Shown: positions 51,732-60,825, numbered from the stretch's first letter. The stretch is 64,000 nt of DNA from Bradyrhizobium sp. BTAi1 (GCF_000015165.1 NC_009485.1:3739501-3803500); one strand, 5' to 3'. A program made the numbers and translations. Notes: generated from the letters alone by a model not told the origin.

Positions 51732-52172
51732 TCACCGGCCGGCGTGCCGAGCCGCGTCCGCCGCCTGCAGCTTGTCGAAGATCGTCCCATTCATCAGCAG
51801 CAGGATTTCGCTGGCCGGCATCGGCTTCTGGCATTCGGACAGCGGATTGAACCAGAAATTCGCGTCGGGCAGCATCGTGAACAGGTCGCGCGCCGTGGCG
51901 CCCAGGCAGGCCTCCGGTGCCTTGACATAGTCGGAGATGCGCTTCCTCGAGGTGAACGCCGGCAGCCAAGTCAGACCCTGGAATTCGACGCTCGCGACGT
52001 TGATGCGTTCCTGGCGCGCCAGCGAGCGGCGTTGCCCGGGCTCGATCCGGGCCTCCGGTGTCAGGACATAGATCTCGGCCTCGAGCAGCGCGCGGTAGAA
52101 CCGCGGGATGATCGCGGGGTCGCGTCCGGCCGCCTGCATCAGCGCTTCGAGACTGTTCTCCGGTTCGAACAT
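51732..52172 (-). CDS. SseB family protein
   Basis: A 146-residue protein with features of the SseB N-terminal domain: MFEPENSLEALMQAAGRDPA, FYRALLEAEIYVLTP, LTWLPAFTSRKRISDYVKAP and DLFTMLPDANFWFNPLS. These proteins are small alpha/beta folds of unclear role, sometimes associated with secretion. It lies 42 bp downstream of the sigma-54 activator gene on the same strand, but no functional tie to the monooxygenase operon is evident. Confidence 0.78.
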   Translation of the reverse strand: MFEPENSLEALMQAAGRDPAIIPRFYRALLEAEIYVLTPEARIEPGQRRSLARQERINVASVEFQGLTWLPAFTSRKRISDYVKAPEACLGATARDLFTMLPDANFWFNPLSECQKPMPASEILLLMNGTIFDKLQAADAARHAGR

Positions 52173-52214
52173 CGTGGCCTCCCTTGGATTGATCGAGCCC
52201 TTGTCATGCGCGCG

Positions 52215-54095
52215 TCAGCCCGGCTTGCCGCGCAGCGCGCGATAGACGGTGTTGCGCGAGATGCCGAGCCGCCGCGCCGTCTTGCTGATATTGTTGCCGG
52301 TCTCCGCGAAGGTGGCGAGCACGAGGGCGCGCTGGATCTCGTGCAGGTCGGCCGGTGCGCTTTCGTTCATCTTGATCTTTGGCGCGACGGGCTCGGCGCT
52401 GCCGGGTCCGATGGCGGCGTCGACGGTGGCGGCGTCGATTACCGGGCCGGTCTCGCTGAGCGACAGCCGCGCCAGGACGTTGCGAAGCTCGCGGATGTTG
52501 CCGTCCCAGCTCCGCTGTGCAAGCCGCTGAATGGCAGCCTCGGACAGTGCGATCGACGGATCGATCTTCGCCATCAAATGGCGGGCGATGTCGGCGAAGT
52601 CGGTGCGCTCGCGCAGCGGCAGCAGCGTCACTTCGAGCGTGTTGAGGCGAAACAGCAGGTCGGATCGGAAGCGGCCTTTGGCGATCGCGTCGTCGAGATT
52701 GGCGTTGGTGGCCGACACCAGGAGCACGTCGACCTCGCGCTTGCTGCCGCCGACCGGCCGCACCGTCCAGTCGTCGAGGAAGCGCAGCAGCACTGCCTGC
52801 AACGTCACCGGCATGTCGCCGATCTCGTCGAGAAAAAGCGTGCCGCCATCGGCCTCCTTGAACAGGCCGGCCGAGCCGCCTTTCCTGGCACCGGTGAAGG
52901 CGCCTTCTGTATAGCCGAACAGCTCGGCCTCGATCAGGCTGTCGGGAAGGGCGGCGCAATTGACGGCGACGAAGGAGCCGGCGCGCTGGCTCGCCGCATG
53001 GGCGTGCCGTGCCATCTGCTCCTTGCCGGTGCCGGTCTCGCCGCGAATGAGGATCGGCATCTTGCGCGCGGCGGCGATGGCGACGCGCTGCACGATGGCC
53101 GCGATCCTCGGATCGGCGGAGACGAACGCCGCCGCCGGGCTCTTCGGCGGCGCGGGCCGTGGTGCCAGCACGCGATGCGTCATCGGGAACTGGCGGCTGT
53201 TCTCGATCGTCGCGACGAACTGGCTCCCGACATCGTCCTCGAGCCGCTGTCGCTCCTTGCGCCGGCCCTCGTCGACGAAGTCACTGAACCGGCCACGGAA
53301 CACATCGCCGAACAGGCGGCCGGCGAAGGCCGGCAGGCCGTGCAGCAGCACACGCGCGGCGCGGTTGGCGGCGAGAATCCGGCCGTCATTGTCGACGGCC
53401 AGCAGGCCGGCGCTCAGCGTGTGCAGATATTCGCCGCGGTTGTGGAAGGCGATCAGTATGTTGCCGCGATGCTGCTCGCGGAACAGCCCGTTCTCGATCT
53501 GGGTCGCGGCCATCGCCACCAGCGCCTGTGTGTGCGCCTGGCGCGACATGCAATCGGACGACGCGTCGAGGATGCCGGCGACCTCGCCGTCGGGCGCGAA
53601 GATCGGCGCCGCCACGCAGGTCAGGTTGTTGTAGCGGGCGAAAAAGTGCTCGCGGCCGTGCACGACGATCGGCCGCTTCAGATAGGCCGCCGTGCCGAGC
53701 CCATTGGTGCCGCAGATGCTCTCGGTCCAGATCGAGCCCGCGCGGATGCAGGCGGCATCTGACGCATCGCTGAAGCTGGAATCCGAGATGCTGTCGAGCA
53801 GAAGCCCTTCGGCGGTGGCAAACGCGATCATGAAATTGGAGCCGGCGATCTGCTGATGCAGCGTGTGCATCTCGGCCAAAGCGAGGCCGCGCACCAGCGA
53901 GCAGCGTTGCTGCTCCTGCCGCAGCACGGCGGCATCGACGAATTCGGGCGAGGGCGGACGCAGCGCATCGAGACCCAACGTGATGCAGCGCATCCAGCTG
54001 TCGTAGATGTCGGCCGACATCAGACCGGCTGGCGGATGCCCCTCATCGTCGAGCTTCAACCACGCGCCATCGAGGCGCCGGCTGGCAGGCAGCAT
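52215..54095 (-). CDS. Sigma-54-dependent transcriptional activator (AcoR-like, GAF/AAA/Fis)
   Basis: A 626-residue enhancer-binding protein. Residues about 60-210 form a GAF-like sensor region (SICGTNGLGTAAYLKRPIVV, YNNLTCVAAPIFAPDGEVAG, typical of AcoR-type regulators); a PAS-like part follows (GLLAVDNDGRILAANRAA). The AAA+ domain has Walker A RGETGTGKEQMARH, the sigma-54 contact loop GAFTGA at 398-403 and Walker B GTLFLDEIGD. The C-terminal Fis helix-turn-helix reads NNISKTARRLGISRNTVYRA. It is divergent from the monooxygenase operon, which has a matching sigma-54 promoter and a dyad suitable for its binding. It most likely switches on the operon when substrate or product is present. Confidence 0.92.
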   Translation of the reverse strand: MLPASRRLDGAWLKLDDEGHPPAGLMSADIYDSWMRCITLGLDALRPPSPEFVDAAVLRQEQQRCSLVRGLALAEMHTLHQQIAGSNFMIAFATAEGLLLDSISDSSFSDASDAACIRAGSIWTESICGTNGLGTAAYLKRPIVVHGREHFFARYNNLTCVAAPIFAPDGEVAGILDASSDCMSRQAHTQALVAMAATQIENGLFREQHRGNILIAFHNRGEYLHTLSAGLLAVDNDGRILAANRAARVLLHGLPAFAGRLFGDVFRGRFSDFVDEGRRKERQRLEDDVGSQFVATIENSRQFPMTHRVLAPRPAPPKSPAAAFVSADPRIAAIVQRVAIAAARKMPILIRGETGTGKEQMARHAHAASQRAGSFVAVNCAALPDSLIEAELFGYTEGAFTGARKGGSAGLFKEADGGTLFLDEIGDMPVTLQAVLLRFLDDWTVRPVGGSKREVDVLLVSATNANLDDAIAKGRFRSDLLFRLNTLEVTLLPLRERTDFADIARHLMAKIDPSIALSEAAIQRLAQRSWDGNIRELRNVLARLSLSETGPVIDAATVDAAIGPGSAEPVAPKIKMNESAPADLHEIQRALVLATFAETGNNISKTARRLGISRNTVYRALRGKPG

Positions 54096-54246
54096 CGTCC
54101 ATCCTCCCGGTCCGTGGCTTTGCCTTATTCGGGCCGCCGCGGCTGTTTGATTGTTCGTGATCTGGTGCTGCTTCGATCAGCATAGAGCAATCGCGCGAAA
54201 AGCAAAAATGCGCCGCTGCCGTCGCAAGCTGTTCTTGCATCGCGAA

Positions 54247-54269
54247 AACTGTTCCGTCCCGGAACAGTT
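54247..54269 (+). promoter_or_regulatory. Perfect dyad, probable upstream activator site
   Basis: AACTGTTCCG-TCC-CGGAACAGTT, a perfect inverted repeat with 10-bp arms, lies 85 bp upstream of the -24 element. Spacing, symmetry and position between the activator and its target operon suggest an enhancer site for the sigma-54 activator. A second imperfect palindrome (GCAAG-CTGTT-CTTGC, 54224-54238) lies next to it. Confidence 0.7.
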
Positions 54270-54353
54270 GTGCAATCAGCATTGATCCGCGGCGGACCGA
54301 AGACCGGCGCAGGCGCGGCTGAGAAGATCCGGATTATCAGCCTGTTAGCTCGC

Positions 54354-54369
54354 TGGCATAGCTCTTGCT
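54354..54369 (+). promoter_or_regulatory. Sigma-54 (-24/-12) promoter of the monooxygenase operon
   Basis: TGGCATAGCTCTTGCT agrees with the consensus TGGCAYRNNNNTTGCW at every defined position, with GG and GC dinucleotides at the required spacing. Transcription would start near 54380, giving a leader of about 55 bases before the dehydrogenase ATG at 54434. The 338-bp intergenic region (54096-54433) otherwise holds only the activator site. Confidence 0.85.
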
Positions 54370-54433
54370 CAACTCTCGTCAACGACGGCTGCGATACGTT
54401 GACGTCGAAACGAAAAATATCCGGGGGGAGTTC

Positions 54434-55477
54434 ATGAAGGCCGCGGTTCTCCATGCATTCGATGAAAAGCTGACGGCGAAGGAGTTCGTCAGATACGAAG
54501 AGGTCGCCGACCCGAAGATCTCGCGTCCGATGGACGTGATTGTGCGCATCGGTGGCGCCGGAGTCTGCCGTACCGATCTTCACATCGTCGAGGGCATCTG
54601 GCGCAGCAAGGTCGACGTCAAGCTTCCCTACATCATGGGTCATGAGAACGCAGGCTGGGTCGAAGCTGTTGGCCCTGGCGTCGAAGGCGTCAAGGTCGGC
54701 GACAGCGTGATCTGTCACCCGCTGGTGACCAGTGGCCATTGCCTGGCGTGTCGGCGCGGCAACGACATGCACGCGCTCGACAGCTCCTTTCCTGGCATCA
54801 ACGCCAATGGCGGCTACGCGCAATATCTGCTGACCGGACAGCGCTCGCTGATCAAGCTGCCAAAGTCGCTGGCGCCGAAGGACGTCGCGCCCTACACGGA
54901 CGCCGGCCTGACGGCCTATCGCGCGGCCAAGAAGGCGTCGCGTCATCTGCTGCCGGGCGAATACGCCGTGGTGATCGGGGCCGGCGGCCTCGGCCATATC
55001 GGCATCCAGGTTCTCGCGGCGCTGTGTGCGGCGGAGATCATCGTCGTCGACCGCTCCGACAAATCGCTGGAGCTCGCCAAGACCTGCGGGGCGCACCACC
55101 TGGTGAAGGCCGATGGCGGCGAGGTCGAGGCGGTGCTGGCGCTGACCGGCGGTCGCGGCGCGGAGGCCGTCATCGACTTCGTCGGCGAGGGCGATGCCAT
55201 TGCCAAGGGTCTCGCGATGACCGCCAATGGCGGCTCCTATTACATCGTGGGCTATGGCGGCAAGATCGATCTGCCGACCATCGACATGATCACCACCGAG
55301 AAGACCATCGTCGGCAATCTGGTCGGCACCTATGCGGAGCTGGTCGAGTTGATGGCGTTGGCCGACCGCGGCCTCGTGAACCTGCATACCAAAGAATACC
55401 GGCTGAGCGAGGCCAATGACGCGCTGCATGACCTGCATCATGGGCGTATCCACGGACGCGCCGTGCTGATCCCGTAA
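54434..55477 (+). CDS. NAD-dependent zinc alcohol dehydrogenase of the monooxygenase operon
   Basis: A 347-residue medium-chain dehydrogenase, first gene after the sigma-54 promoter, with ribosome-binding site GGGGGGAG. The catalytic zinc ligands are C45 (GVCRTDLH), H70 and E71 (GHEN). The NAD-binding motif is GAGGLGHIGIQV followed by the acidic VVDRSDKS. The structural zinc loop (GHCLACRRGNDMHA) keeps only two of the usual four cysteines. In propane- and acetone-oxidising bacteria an ADH next to the monooxygenase oxidises the alcohol product (2-propanol or similar), so this one likely processes the hydroxylated product. Substrate is inference. Confidence 0.9.
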   Translation: MKAAVLHAFDEKLTAKEFVRYEEVADPKISRPMDVIVRIGGAGVCRTDLHIVEGIWRSKVDVKLPYIMGHENAGWVEAVGPGVEGVKVGDSVICHPLVTSGHCLACRRGNDMHALDSSFPGINANGGYAQYLLTGQRSLIKLPKSLAPKDVAPYTDAGLTAYRAAKKASRHLLPGEYAVVIGAGGLGHIGIQVLAALCAAEIIVVDRSDKSLELAKTCGAHHLVKADGGEVEAVLALTGGRGAEAVIDFVGEGDAIAKGLAMTANGGSYYIVGYGGKIDLPTIDMITTEKTIVGNLVGTYAELVELMALADRGLVNLHTKEYRLSEANDALHDLHHGRIHGRAVLIP

Positions 55478-55492
55478 GGCGGGCGCGGCCAG

Positions 55493-55906
55493 ATGCGCGG
55501 TGTCCACCCCAATCGTCGAACGAGAGTGATGCTCGTGACCAAGTCCAGCGAAAGCGGGCCACAGATCACGGCCGAGGAAGCGGCCCGGCTGCAGCAGGCG
55601 CGCGACCGCATGATCGCGCGGCATAGGCTGATCGAGGGCATCATCCGCAATAACGAAATGCAGCTCCGGAACGAAAGTGCGCGCGGCGGCGCCGAGATCG
55701 AGCTGGAATGCGCGCGGCGCGATGTCGCGCGCTCGGACAGCGGCCGCGCTGTGCAGGACGAACTCGCCAGGGTGACGGAGCGCCTGAGCCAGCTTCGCGA
55801 CGAGCACACCCGCCTCGTCGCCGAGCGCGAATGGCTCAATCACGCGCTGTTGGAGTTCGACAGCTCACCCACCGAGGATGACCACAAACGGACGGGACAT
55901 GCATGA
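55493..55906 (+). CDS. Small coiled-coil protein in the monooxygenase operon, unknown
   Basis: A 137-residue protein with long charged helices: ITAEEAARLQQARDRMIARH, LIEGIIRNNEMQLRNESARG, QDELARVTERLSQLRDEHTR. No signal peptide or cysteine motif. The start is uncertain: ATG 55493 gives the longest form, ATG 55529 a shorter one. The stop overlaps the next start (ATGA). I do not recognise a family; Prm/Mim operons as I know them lack a gene like this between the dehydrogenase and the hydroxylase. Confidence 0.6.
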   Translation: MRGVHPNRRTRVMLVTKSSESGPQITAEEAARLQQARDRMIARHRLIEGIIRNNEMQLRNESARGGAEIELECARRDVARSDSGRAVQDELARVTERLSQLRDEHTRLVAEREWLNHALLEFDSSPTEDDHKRTGHA

Positions 55907-56205
55907 TGAGCAAGGTCGACATGAACAGGCTCAATCTCAGGACGTCCGGTGCGCCCGTCTCGGCGGTGCCGCCGGTACGCAGCCAGACAAACCCGCCGCC
56001 GCCGGAGCCGACCGAGGAGGACCGCTCGAAGGACGCGTTCTTCGCGACGGTCGGCGAGGTCGCCGAGGCGATGATCGTGCGACACGGCAAAGAGTTTGCC
56101 ATCGGCACCTTGGTGCTGGCGGCGAAGTTCGTCGCGGAAGGCCGGCCTCTGGTCAGCCGCGGCACGGAAGCGGGCGGGGCGGCGGACGCCGCCAAGCCGG
56201 TCTGA
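55903..56205 (+). CDS. Small protein in the monooxygenase operon, unknown
   Basis: A 100-residue protein. The first 45 residues are Pro/Thr-rich and probably disordered (PPVRSQTNPPPPEPTEEDRS). A helical part follows (DAFFATVGEVAEAMIVRHGK, FAIGTLVLAAKFVAEGRPLV). It is coupled to the preceding gene by ATGA and lies 167 bp upstream of the hydroxylase alpha gene. Function unknown; could be an accessory or assembly factor. Confidence 0.6.
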   Translation: MMSKVDMNRLNLRTSGAPVSAVPPVRSQTNPPPPEPTEEDRSKDAFFATVGEVAEAMIVRHGKEFAIGTLVLAAKFVAEGRPLVSRGTEAGGAADAAKPV

Positions 56206-56371
56206 AATGCCAATTCATTGCGGGAGTCAAAGTCAATTTTCGGACCTCAAAGTTGATGGGCAGACGTGAATTTGCAGGAGACGTCGCGGGAGTCGTCGTT
56301 TGGCGTAGCTCCTTCGATCGAACGATCAAGGCCTGACCAAGAAGCTGATGCAACGTTCAAAGGAGAAGGAA

Positions 56372-58042
56372 ATGTCTGCAAGTCTGACGCTCAATAAGAT
56401 TACCGCCCAGAAGGGCATCACGATTGCCGAGGCTGCCAATCGCGTCGCGGATCTCGGCTGGACGCCGAGCTACGTCCAGGAGGCGATGACGTTCCCGACC
56501 GACTACAAGATTTCGAAAACTCCCCGCGATCCGATGAAGCAGGTCCTGCGCTCGTATTTCCCGATGCAGGAGGAGAAGGACAACCGCGTCTATGGAGCTC
56601 TCGACGCGGCGCTGCGCGGCGACATGTTCCGCAATGTCGAGCCGCGCTGGGTCGAATGGATGAAGCTGTTCCTGGCCATCATCCCGTTCCCGGAAATCTC
56701 AGCGGCGCGATCGATGGCGATGGTCGGCCGGCTGGCGCCGGGCGAGGAGCTGCGTACCGGCTTCACGATGCAGATGGTCGACGAGTTCCGGCACTCGACG
56801 ATCCAGATGAACCTCAAGAAGTGGTACATGGAGAACTATATCGATCCGGCTGGGTTTGATATCACCGAAGCCGCGTTCGGCAAGTGCTACGCCACCACCA
56901 TCGGGCGCCAGTTCGCCGAGGGCTTCCTGACCGGGGACGCGATCACCGCCGCGAACGTCTATCTCACGGTGGTCGCCGAGACGGCCTTCACCAACACCCT
57001 GTTCGTCGCGATGCCGTCGGAGGCCGCCCGCAACGGCGACTACGCACTGCCGACCGTGTTCCTGTCGGTGCAGTCCGATGAATCGCGCCACATCGGCAAC
57101 GGCCACTCGATGCTGATGGCGATGATCAACGATCCGTCGAACCATCAGCTGCTCGAGCGCGACCTGAAATACGCGTTCTGGCAGAACCACGCCATCGTCG
57201 ACGCCGCGATCGGTACCTTCATCGAATACGGCACCACAAACCGCGACAAGAACAAGGAGTCCTATGCGGAGCTCTGGCACCGCTGGATCTATGAAGATTA
57301 CTATCGCACTTACATGCTGCCGCTGGAAAAGTACGGCATCAAGATCCACCATGACGACGTCGCCGCCGCCTGGGACCGGATCGTCAAGAAGAACTATGTC
57401 CACAAGACCGCGCAGTTCTTCGCGGTTGGCTGGTCGGCGAACTTCTGGCGCATCGAGGCCCAGACCGAGAAGGATTTCGAGTGGTTCGAGCACAAATATC
57501 CGGGTTGGTACGCTGAGTTCGGCGACTTCTGGAAGTGGTATGCGAAGCTGAGCGTGCCGGGCGAGACCAACATCCTGTTCAACAGCGACGTTGGCTACGT
57601 CTATCCGCACCGCTGCTGGAGCTGCATGGTGCCTTGCCTGATCCGCGAGGACTTCGTCTGTGACGAGGTCGACGGCAAGATCTATACTTATTGCTCGGAA
57701 GGCTGCCGCTGGACCCATAAGGTGGCATTTGCCGCCGAGTATGAAGGCCGTGCCACGCCGGCAATGGGTCGTTTCAGCGGTCGCCGCGAATGGGAAGACT
57801 GCTACCACGGCTGGGACATTGCCGACGCCATCAAGGATCTCGGCTTCGTTCGTCCGGACGGCAAGACCCTGACGGCCCAGCCGCATCTGCGGTTCGACGC
57901 CAAGGACATGTGGACGCTCGACCACGTGCGCGGCCACCAGCTTGGCAGTCCGCTGCGCGGCTTCCGCGCGCTCTCGCCGATCGAGCGCGAGATCGCGGTC
58001 GCCGACTATCGCAAGGGCTTCACCATCAATCCTTGCCATTGA
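56372..58042 (+). CDS. prmA: Soluble diiron monooxygenase hydroxylase, alpha subunit (propane/methyl-ketone type)
   Basis: A 556-residue catalytic subunit. Its six iron ligands are E108 (FPEIS), E138/H141 (DEFRH), E203 (AETAF) and E237/H240 (DESRH); the spacing 30-3-62-34-3 equals that of methane monooxygenase MmoX. The whole sequence aligns by eye with PrmA/MimA (DPMKQVLRSYFPMQEEKDNR; FITGDAITAANVYLTVVAET-like segment; HRCWSCMVPCLIRED near 420). Four cysteines in the C-terminal third form two pairs of unknown role. It would hydroxylate a small alkane or ketone (propane, acetone) or phenol; the actual substrate is not readable. ATG 56372 follows AAGGAGAAGG. Confidence 0.93.
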   Translation: MSASLTLNKITAQKGITIAEAANRVADLGWTPSYVQEAMTFPTDYKISKTPRDPMKQVLRSYFPMQEEKDNRVYGALDAALRGDMFRNVEPRWVEWMKLFLAIIPFPEISAARSMAMVGRLAPGEELRTGFTMQMVDEFRHSTIQMNLKKWYMENYIDPAGFDITEAAFGKCYATTIGRQFAEGFLTGDAITAANVYLTVVAETAFTNTLFVAMPSEAARNGDYALPTVFLSVQSDESRHIGNGHSMLMAMINDPSNHQLLERDLKYAFWQNHAIVDAAIGTFIEYGTTNRDKNKESYAELWHRWIYEDYYRTYMLPLEKYGIKIHHDDVAAAWDRIVKKNYVHKTAQFFAVGWSANFWRIEAQTEKDFEWFEHKYPGWYAEFGDFWKWYAKLSVPGETNILFNSDVGYVYPHRCWSCMVPCLIREDFVCDEVDGKIYTYCSEGCRWTHKVAFAAEYEGRATPAMGRFSGRREWEDCYHGWDIADAIKDLGFVRPDGKTLTAQPHLRFDAKDMWTLDHVRGHQLGSPLRGFRALSPIEREIAVADYRKGFTINPCH

Positions 58043-58113
58043 CGATACGAGAGCAGGGGGCCGGCGCGCCGGCTCCCTGCGATCATCTGCTTGAGGTGCC
58101 GGGGAGGATGTCG

Positions 58114-59178
58114 ATGTCGGTTGGTACGAAGGCTGTGGTGACGGACGTGCAGGTTCACAAGGTGCGGTTCGAGCCTGTAGGGATCGAGATGGAGGTCGAA
58201 GAAGGCGAGACCGTGCTCGATGCGGCGTTCCGCCAGGGCATCTCGCTGATGCATGGCTGCAAGGAGGGCCAGTGCGGAAGCTGCAAGTCGAAGCTCGTCG
58301 ATGGTGACATCGAGCTCCTGAAATATTCGACCTTCGCGCTGCCGGATTACGAGAGCGAGAACGGGCATGTTCTGCTGTGCCGGACCCACGCCTATAGCGA
58401 CGTCAGCTTCGAATTGCTGAACTATGACGAGGACATGCTGCGGCGATCGATCGCGGTCAAGGCGTTTCGCGGCCGCGTCGCGGCGATCACGGCGCTGACC
58501 TCGGACATCCGCCTGCTGGAGATCGAGATCGACAAGCCGATGAAGTTCTGGGCCGGGCAGTATGTTGACCTGACGATCGACGACGGCCGCATCACCCGTG
58601 CCTTCTCGATGGCTAATGCGCCGGGCGAGGGCACGCGGCTCAGCTTCATCATCAAGAAATATCCGAATGGCGCGTTTTCCGCCCAGCTCGACGGCGGACT
58701 TGGTGTCGGCGATGTCGTGATGGCGAAGGGTCCCTATGGCACCTGCTTCCGGCGCGAGGAACGGCCTGGCCCGATGCTGCTGATCGGCGGCGGCTCGGGG
58801 ATGTCGCCGCTGTGGTCGATCCTGGCCGACCATATCGCCAGCGGCGAACAGCGGCCGGTCCGCTTCTTCTACGGCGCCAGGACGCGCGCCGATCTGTTCT
58901 ATCTCGACGAACTGGCCGCGATCGGCCGGCAGCTCAACGATTTCAAATTCGTCCCGGCGCTGTCGCACGCCTCGCCCGAGGACGGTTGGGACGGCGAGAC
59001 CGGCTTCGTGCACGAGGTCGTGGCCCGTCACCTGAAGCAGGAGAACCTGGCCGGGGCAATCGACGCCTATGCCTGCGGCCCGACGCCGATGATCGATGCT
59101 GTGCTGCCGGTCCTGCAGATCAATGGCGTCGAGCCGGACCACATCTATTTCGACAAGTTTACGCCGGCGGTGCGATGA
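58114..59178 (+). CDS. prmB: Monooxygenase reductase component (2Fe-2S/FAD/NADH)
   Basis: A 354-residue reductase that passes electrons from NADH to the hydroxylase. The N-terminal plant-type ferredoxin domain has C49, C54, C57 and C89 (CKEGQCGSC ... LLCRTH). The FAD domain has RAFSMANAP, and the NAD domain GGGSGMSPLWSIL and CGPTPMIDAVL. ATG 58114 is preferred, six bases after GGGGAGG, because ATG 58108 directly abuts that site. Gene order alpha-reductase-beta-coupling matches the group 5 soluble diiron monooxygenases (prmABCD/mimABCD). Confidence 0.92.
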   Translation: MSVGTKAVVTDVQVHKVRFEPVGIEMEVEEGETVLDAAFRQGISLMHGCKEGQCGSCKSKLVDGDIELLKYSTFALPDYESENGHVLLCRTHAYSDVSFELLNYDEDMLRRSIAVKAFRGRVAAITALTSDIRLLEIEIDKPMKFWAGQYVDLTIDDGRITRAFSMANAPGEGTRLSFIIKKYPNGAFSAQLDGGLGVGDVVMAKGPYGTCFRREERPGPMLLIGGGSGMSPLWSILADHIASGEQRPVRFFYGARTRADLFYLDELAAIGRQLNDFKFVPALSHASPEDGWDGETGFVHEVVARHLKQENLAGAIDAYACGPTPMIDAVLPVLQINGVEPDHIYFDKFTPAVR

Positions 59179-59226
59179 CGGCGTTCGGACATCGTCGCAA
59201 CACAACAGCAAAAGAGGGAGGTCGTC

Positions 59227-60321
59227 ATGAGTGCACAAGCAAGCGGAGCCACTGTGGAGCCGGGCGTCGTCAAATCCGGCGCGGCGGGTTCGGCCGTGTT
59301 TCCAGGCTCCGACAGCCGCAAGTATAATTATTTCGAGCCGAAGGGCCGCAAGGCGACCCATTACGAGGACATGACGGTCGACGTCCAGCCCGACCCTGAG
59401 CGCTATCTGCTGCAGGACTGGATCATCTCATTCCCGGACGGCACGCCGACCTACAGCAAGGACTGGACGGCGGCCAAGAGCTCCAACTGGCACAAATTCC
59501 GTGCCGTCGACCAGGAGTGGGAGCGGACGCATTATCAGCGCCAGTCGACGATCTGCGGCATGGTGCAGAACACCATCGAGAACGGCCGCAAGTCCGGCGC
59601 ACCGGCACGCTTCGACCCCGCCTGGGTGAAGATCCTGCAGAACCATCTCGGCGCCTACAAGCATGCCGAGTTCGGCCTGGGAACGTCGACGATGCAGGCC
59701 CAGCGTTATGGCTACACCCAGATGGTCAACAATGCGATCCTGACCAACTCCTCCTACAAGCTGCGCTTCGCCCAGGATATCACGCTGTATCTCAGCGAGA
59801 TCGCGCTCGACCTTCCCGGCTTCGACGTCAACGCCGGCAAGCAGCACTGGCTGGAGGATCCGATCTGGCAGGGCGTGCGCAAGTCGATCGAGTCGGTGAT
59901 GGGATCGAACGACTATCTTGAACAGTATTTCGCCACCAACGCGGTGTTCGAGCCTGTTGTCGGTGAGCTGTTCCGGTCCGGCTTCCTGATGCAGGCCGCA
60001 TCGGCCCAGAACGACTTCATCACGCCGGCCGTCGTGTCGGCGGCGGAGGCCGACTACGAGCGCAATCTCGCCAACACGGTCGAGCTGTTCCACATCCTCG
60101 GCACCGATGCCCAGCATGCGGCGCACAACATCGCGCTGTTCAACAAATGGCTGGCCAAGCACGCCGAGCTCGCGCTCGACGCAGCCAACCGGCTGCAGCC
60201 GATCTGGTCGCAGCCGCGGGTCAAGGTCGTGACCTTCAGCGATGCGCTCGCTCAGGCCAAGAACCGGATCAGGGGCATTGCCGCCGAGCTGGGGCTGACG
60301 GTTCCCGCCATCCTGTCCTAG
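59227..60321 (+). CDS. prmC: Monooxygenase hydroxylase, beta subunit
   Basis: A 364-residue subunit that is structurally related to the alpha subunit but has no metal ligands. Recognisable are KYNYFEPKGRKATHYEDMTV at the start, the segment WISFPDGTPTYSKDWTAAKS-like, and the conserved LGAYKHAEFGLGTSTMQAQR and FAQDITLYLSEIALDLPGFD. Its length is normal for PrmC/MimC. With PrmA it forms the hydroxylase heterotetramer or hexamer. ATG 59227 is preceded by GAGGGAGG. Confidence 0.9.
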   Translation: MSAQASGATVEPGVVKSGAAGSAVFPGSDSRKYNYFEPKGRKATHYEDMTVDVQPDPERYLLQDWIISFPDGTPTYSKDWTAAKSSNWHKFRAVDQEWERTHYQRQSTICGMVQNTIENGRKSGAPARFDPAWVKILQNHLGAYKHAEFGLGTSTMQAQRYGYTQMVNNAILTNSSYKLRFAQDITLYLSEIALDLPGFDVNAGKQHWLEDPIWQGVRKSIESVMGSNDYLEQYFATNAVFEPVVGELFRSGFLMQAASAQNDFITPAVVSAAEADYERNLANTVELFHILGTDAQHAAHNIALFNKWLAKHAELALDAANRLQPIWSQPRVKVVTFSDALAQAKNRIRGIAAELGLTVPAILS

Positions 60322-60363
60322 CCGAAGCCTACACGTTTCACTCAATCCGTCAGGAGAGCCACC

Positions 60364-60720
60364 ATGATGCAGGAAGCCGACAACATCTTCAAATCGATGA
60401 AGGACATCAAGTTCGAGGACACGGTGTCCCACCAGTGCGGGGTCACGATGAACGACAGCGTCGAGGCGCGCGCCATTGCCGACGTGATGAGCCGTCACGA
60501 CCACATCACCGTGACCTACATGCCGGCGATGATCCGGATCGACGGCATCGGCAAGATGGAGTTCAAGATGGACGAGATCTCCGAGGAGCTCGGCCGCGAG
60601 ATGACGCCGCATCTGTTCGAGATCGCGACCTCGACGCATTACGGCCGGATGGTGATGATCGACGACAACACCGTGATGCTGTTCGGCGACATGAACGAGA
60701 TGATGAAATACATCGTCTGA
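60364..60720 (+). CDS. prmD: Monooxygenase coupling/effector protein
   Basis: A 118-residue cofactor-less protein like MmoB/PrmD. Typical segments are CGVTMNDSVEARAIADVMSR, HITVTYMPAMIRIDGIGKME and the later strands MTPHLFEIATSTHYGRMVMI. It binds the hydroxylase and tunes its oxygen reactivity. Preceded by AGGAGAG at correct spacing. Complements the complete set of four monooxygenase components in the operon. Confidence 0.9.
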   Translation: MMQEADNIFKSMKDIKFEDTVSHQCGVTMNDSVEARAIADVMSRHDHITVTYMPAMIRIDGIGKMEFKMDEISEELGREMTPHLFEIATSTHYGRMVMIDDNTVMLFGDMNEMMKYIV

Positions 60721-60825
60721 GCGGGAATGAACGGCGTCCGGCCGGCTTTGTGCCGGCCGGATCAACAGGGCGCCGCCATCAATGGCAGGCCGCATCACAA
60801 TCAATCTGGGAGCGGGAGAAGCGCG

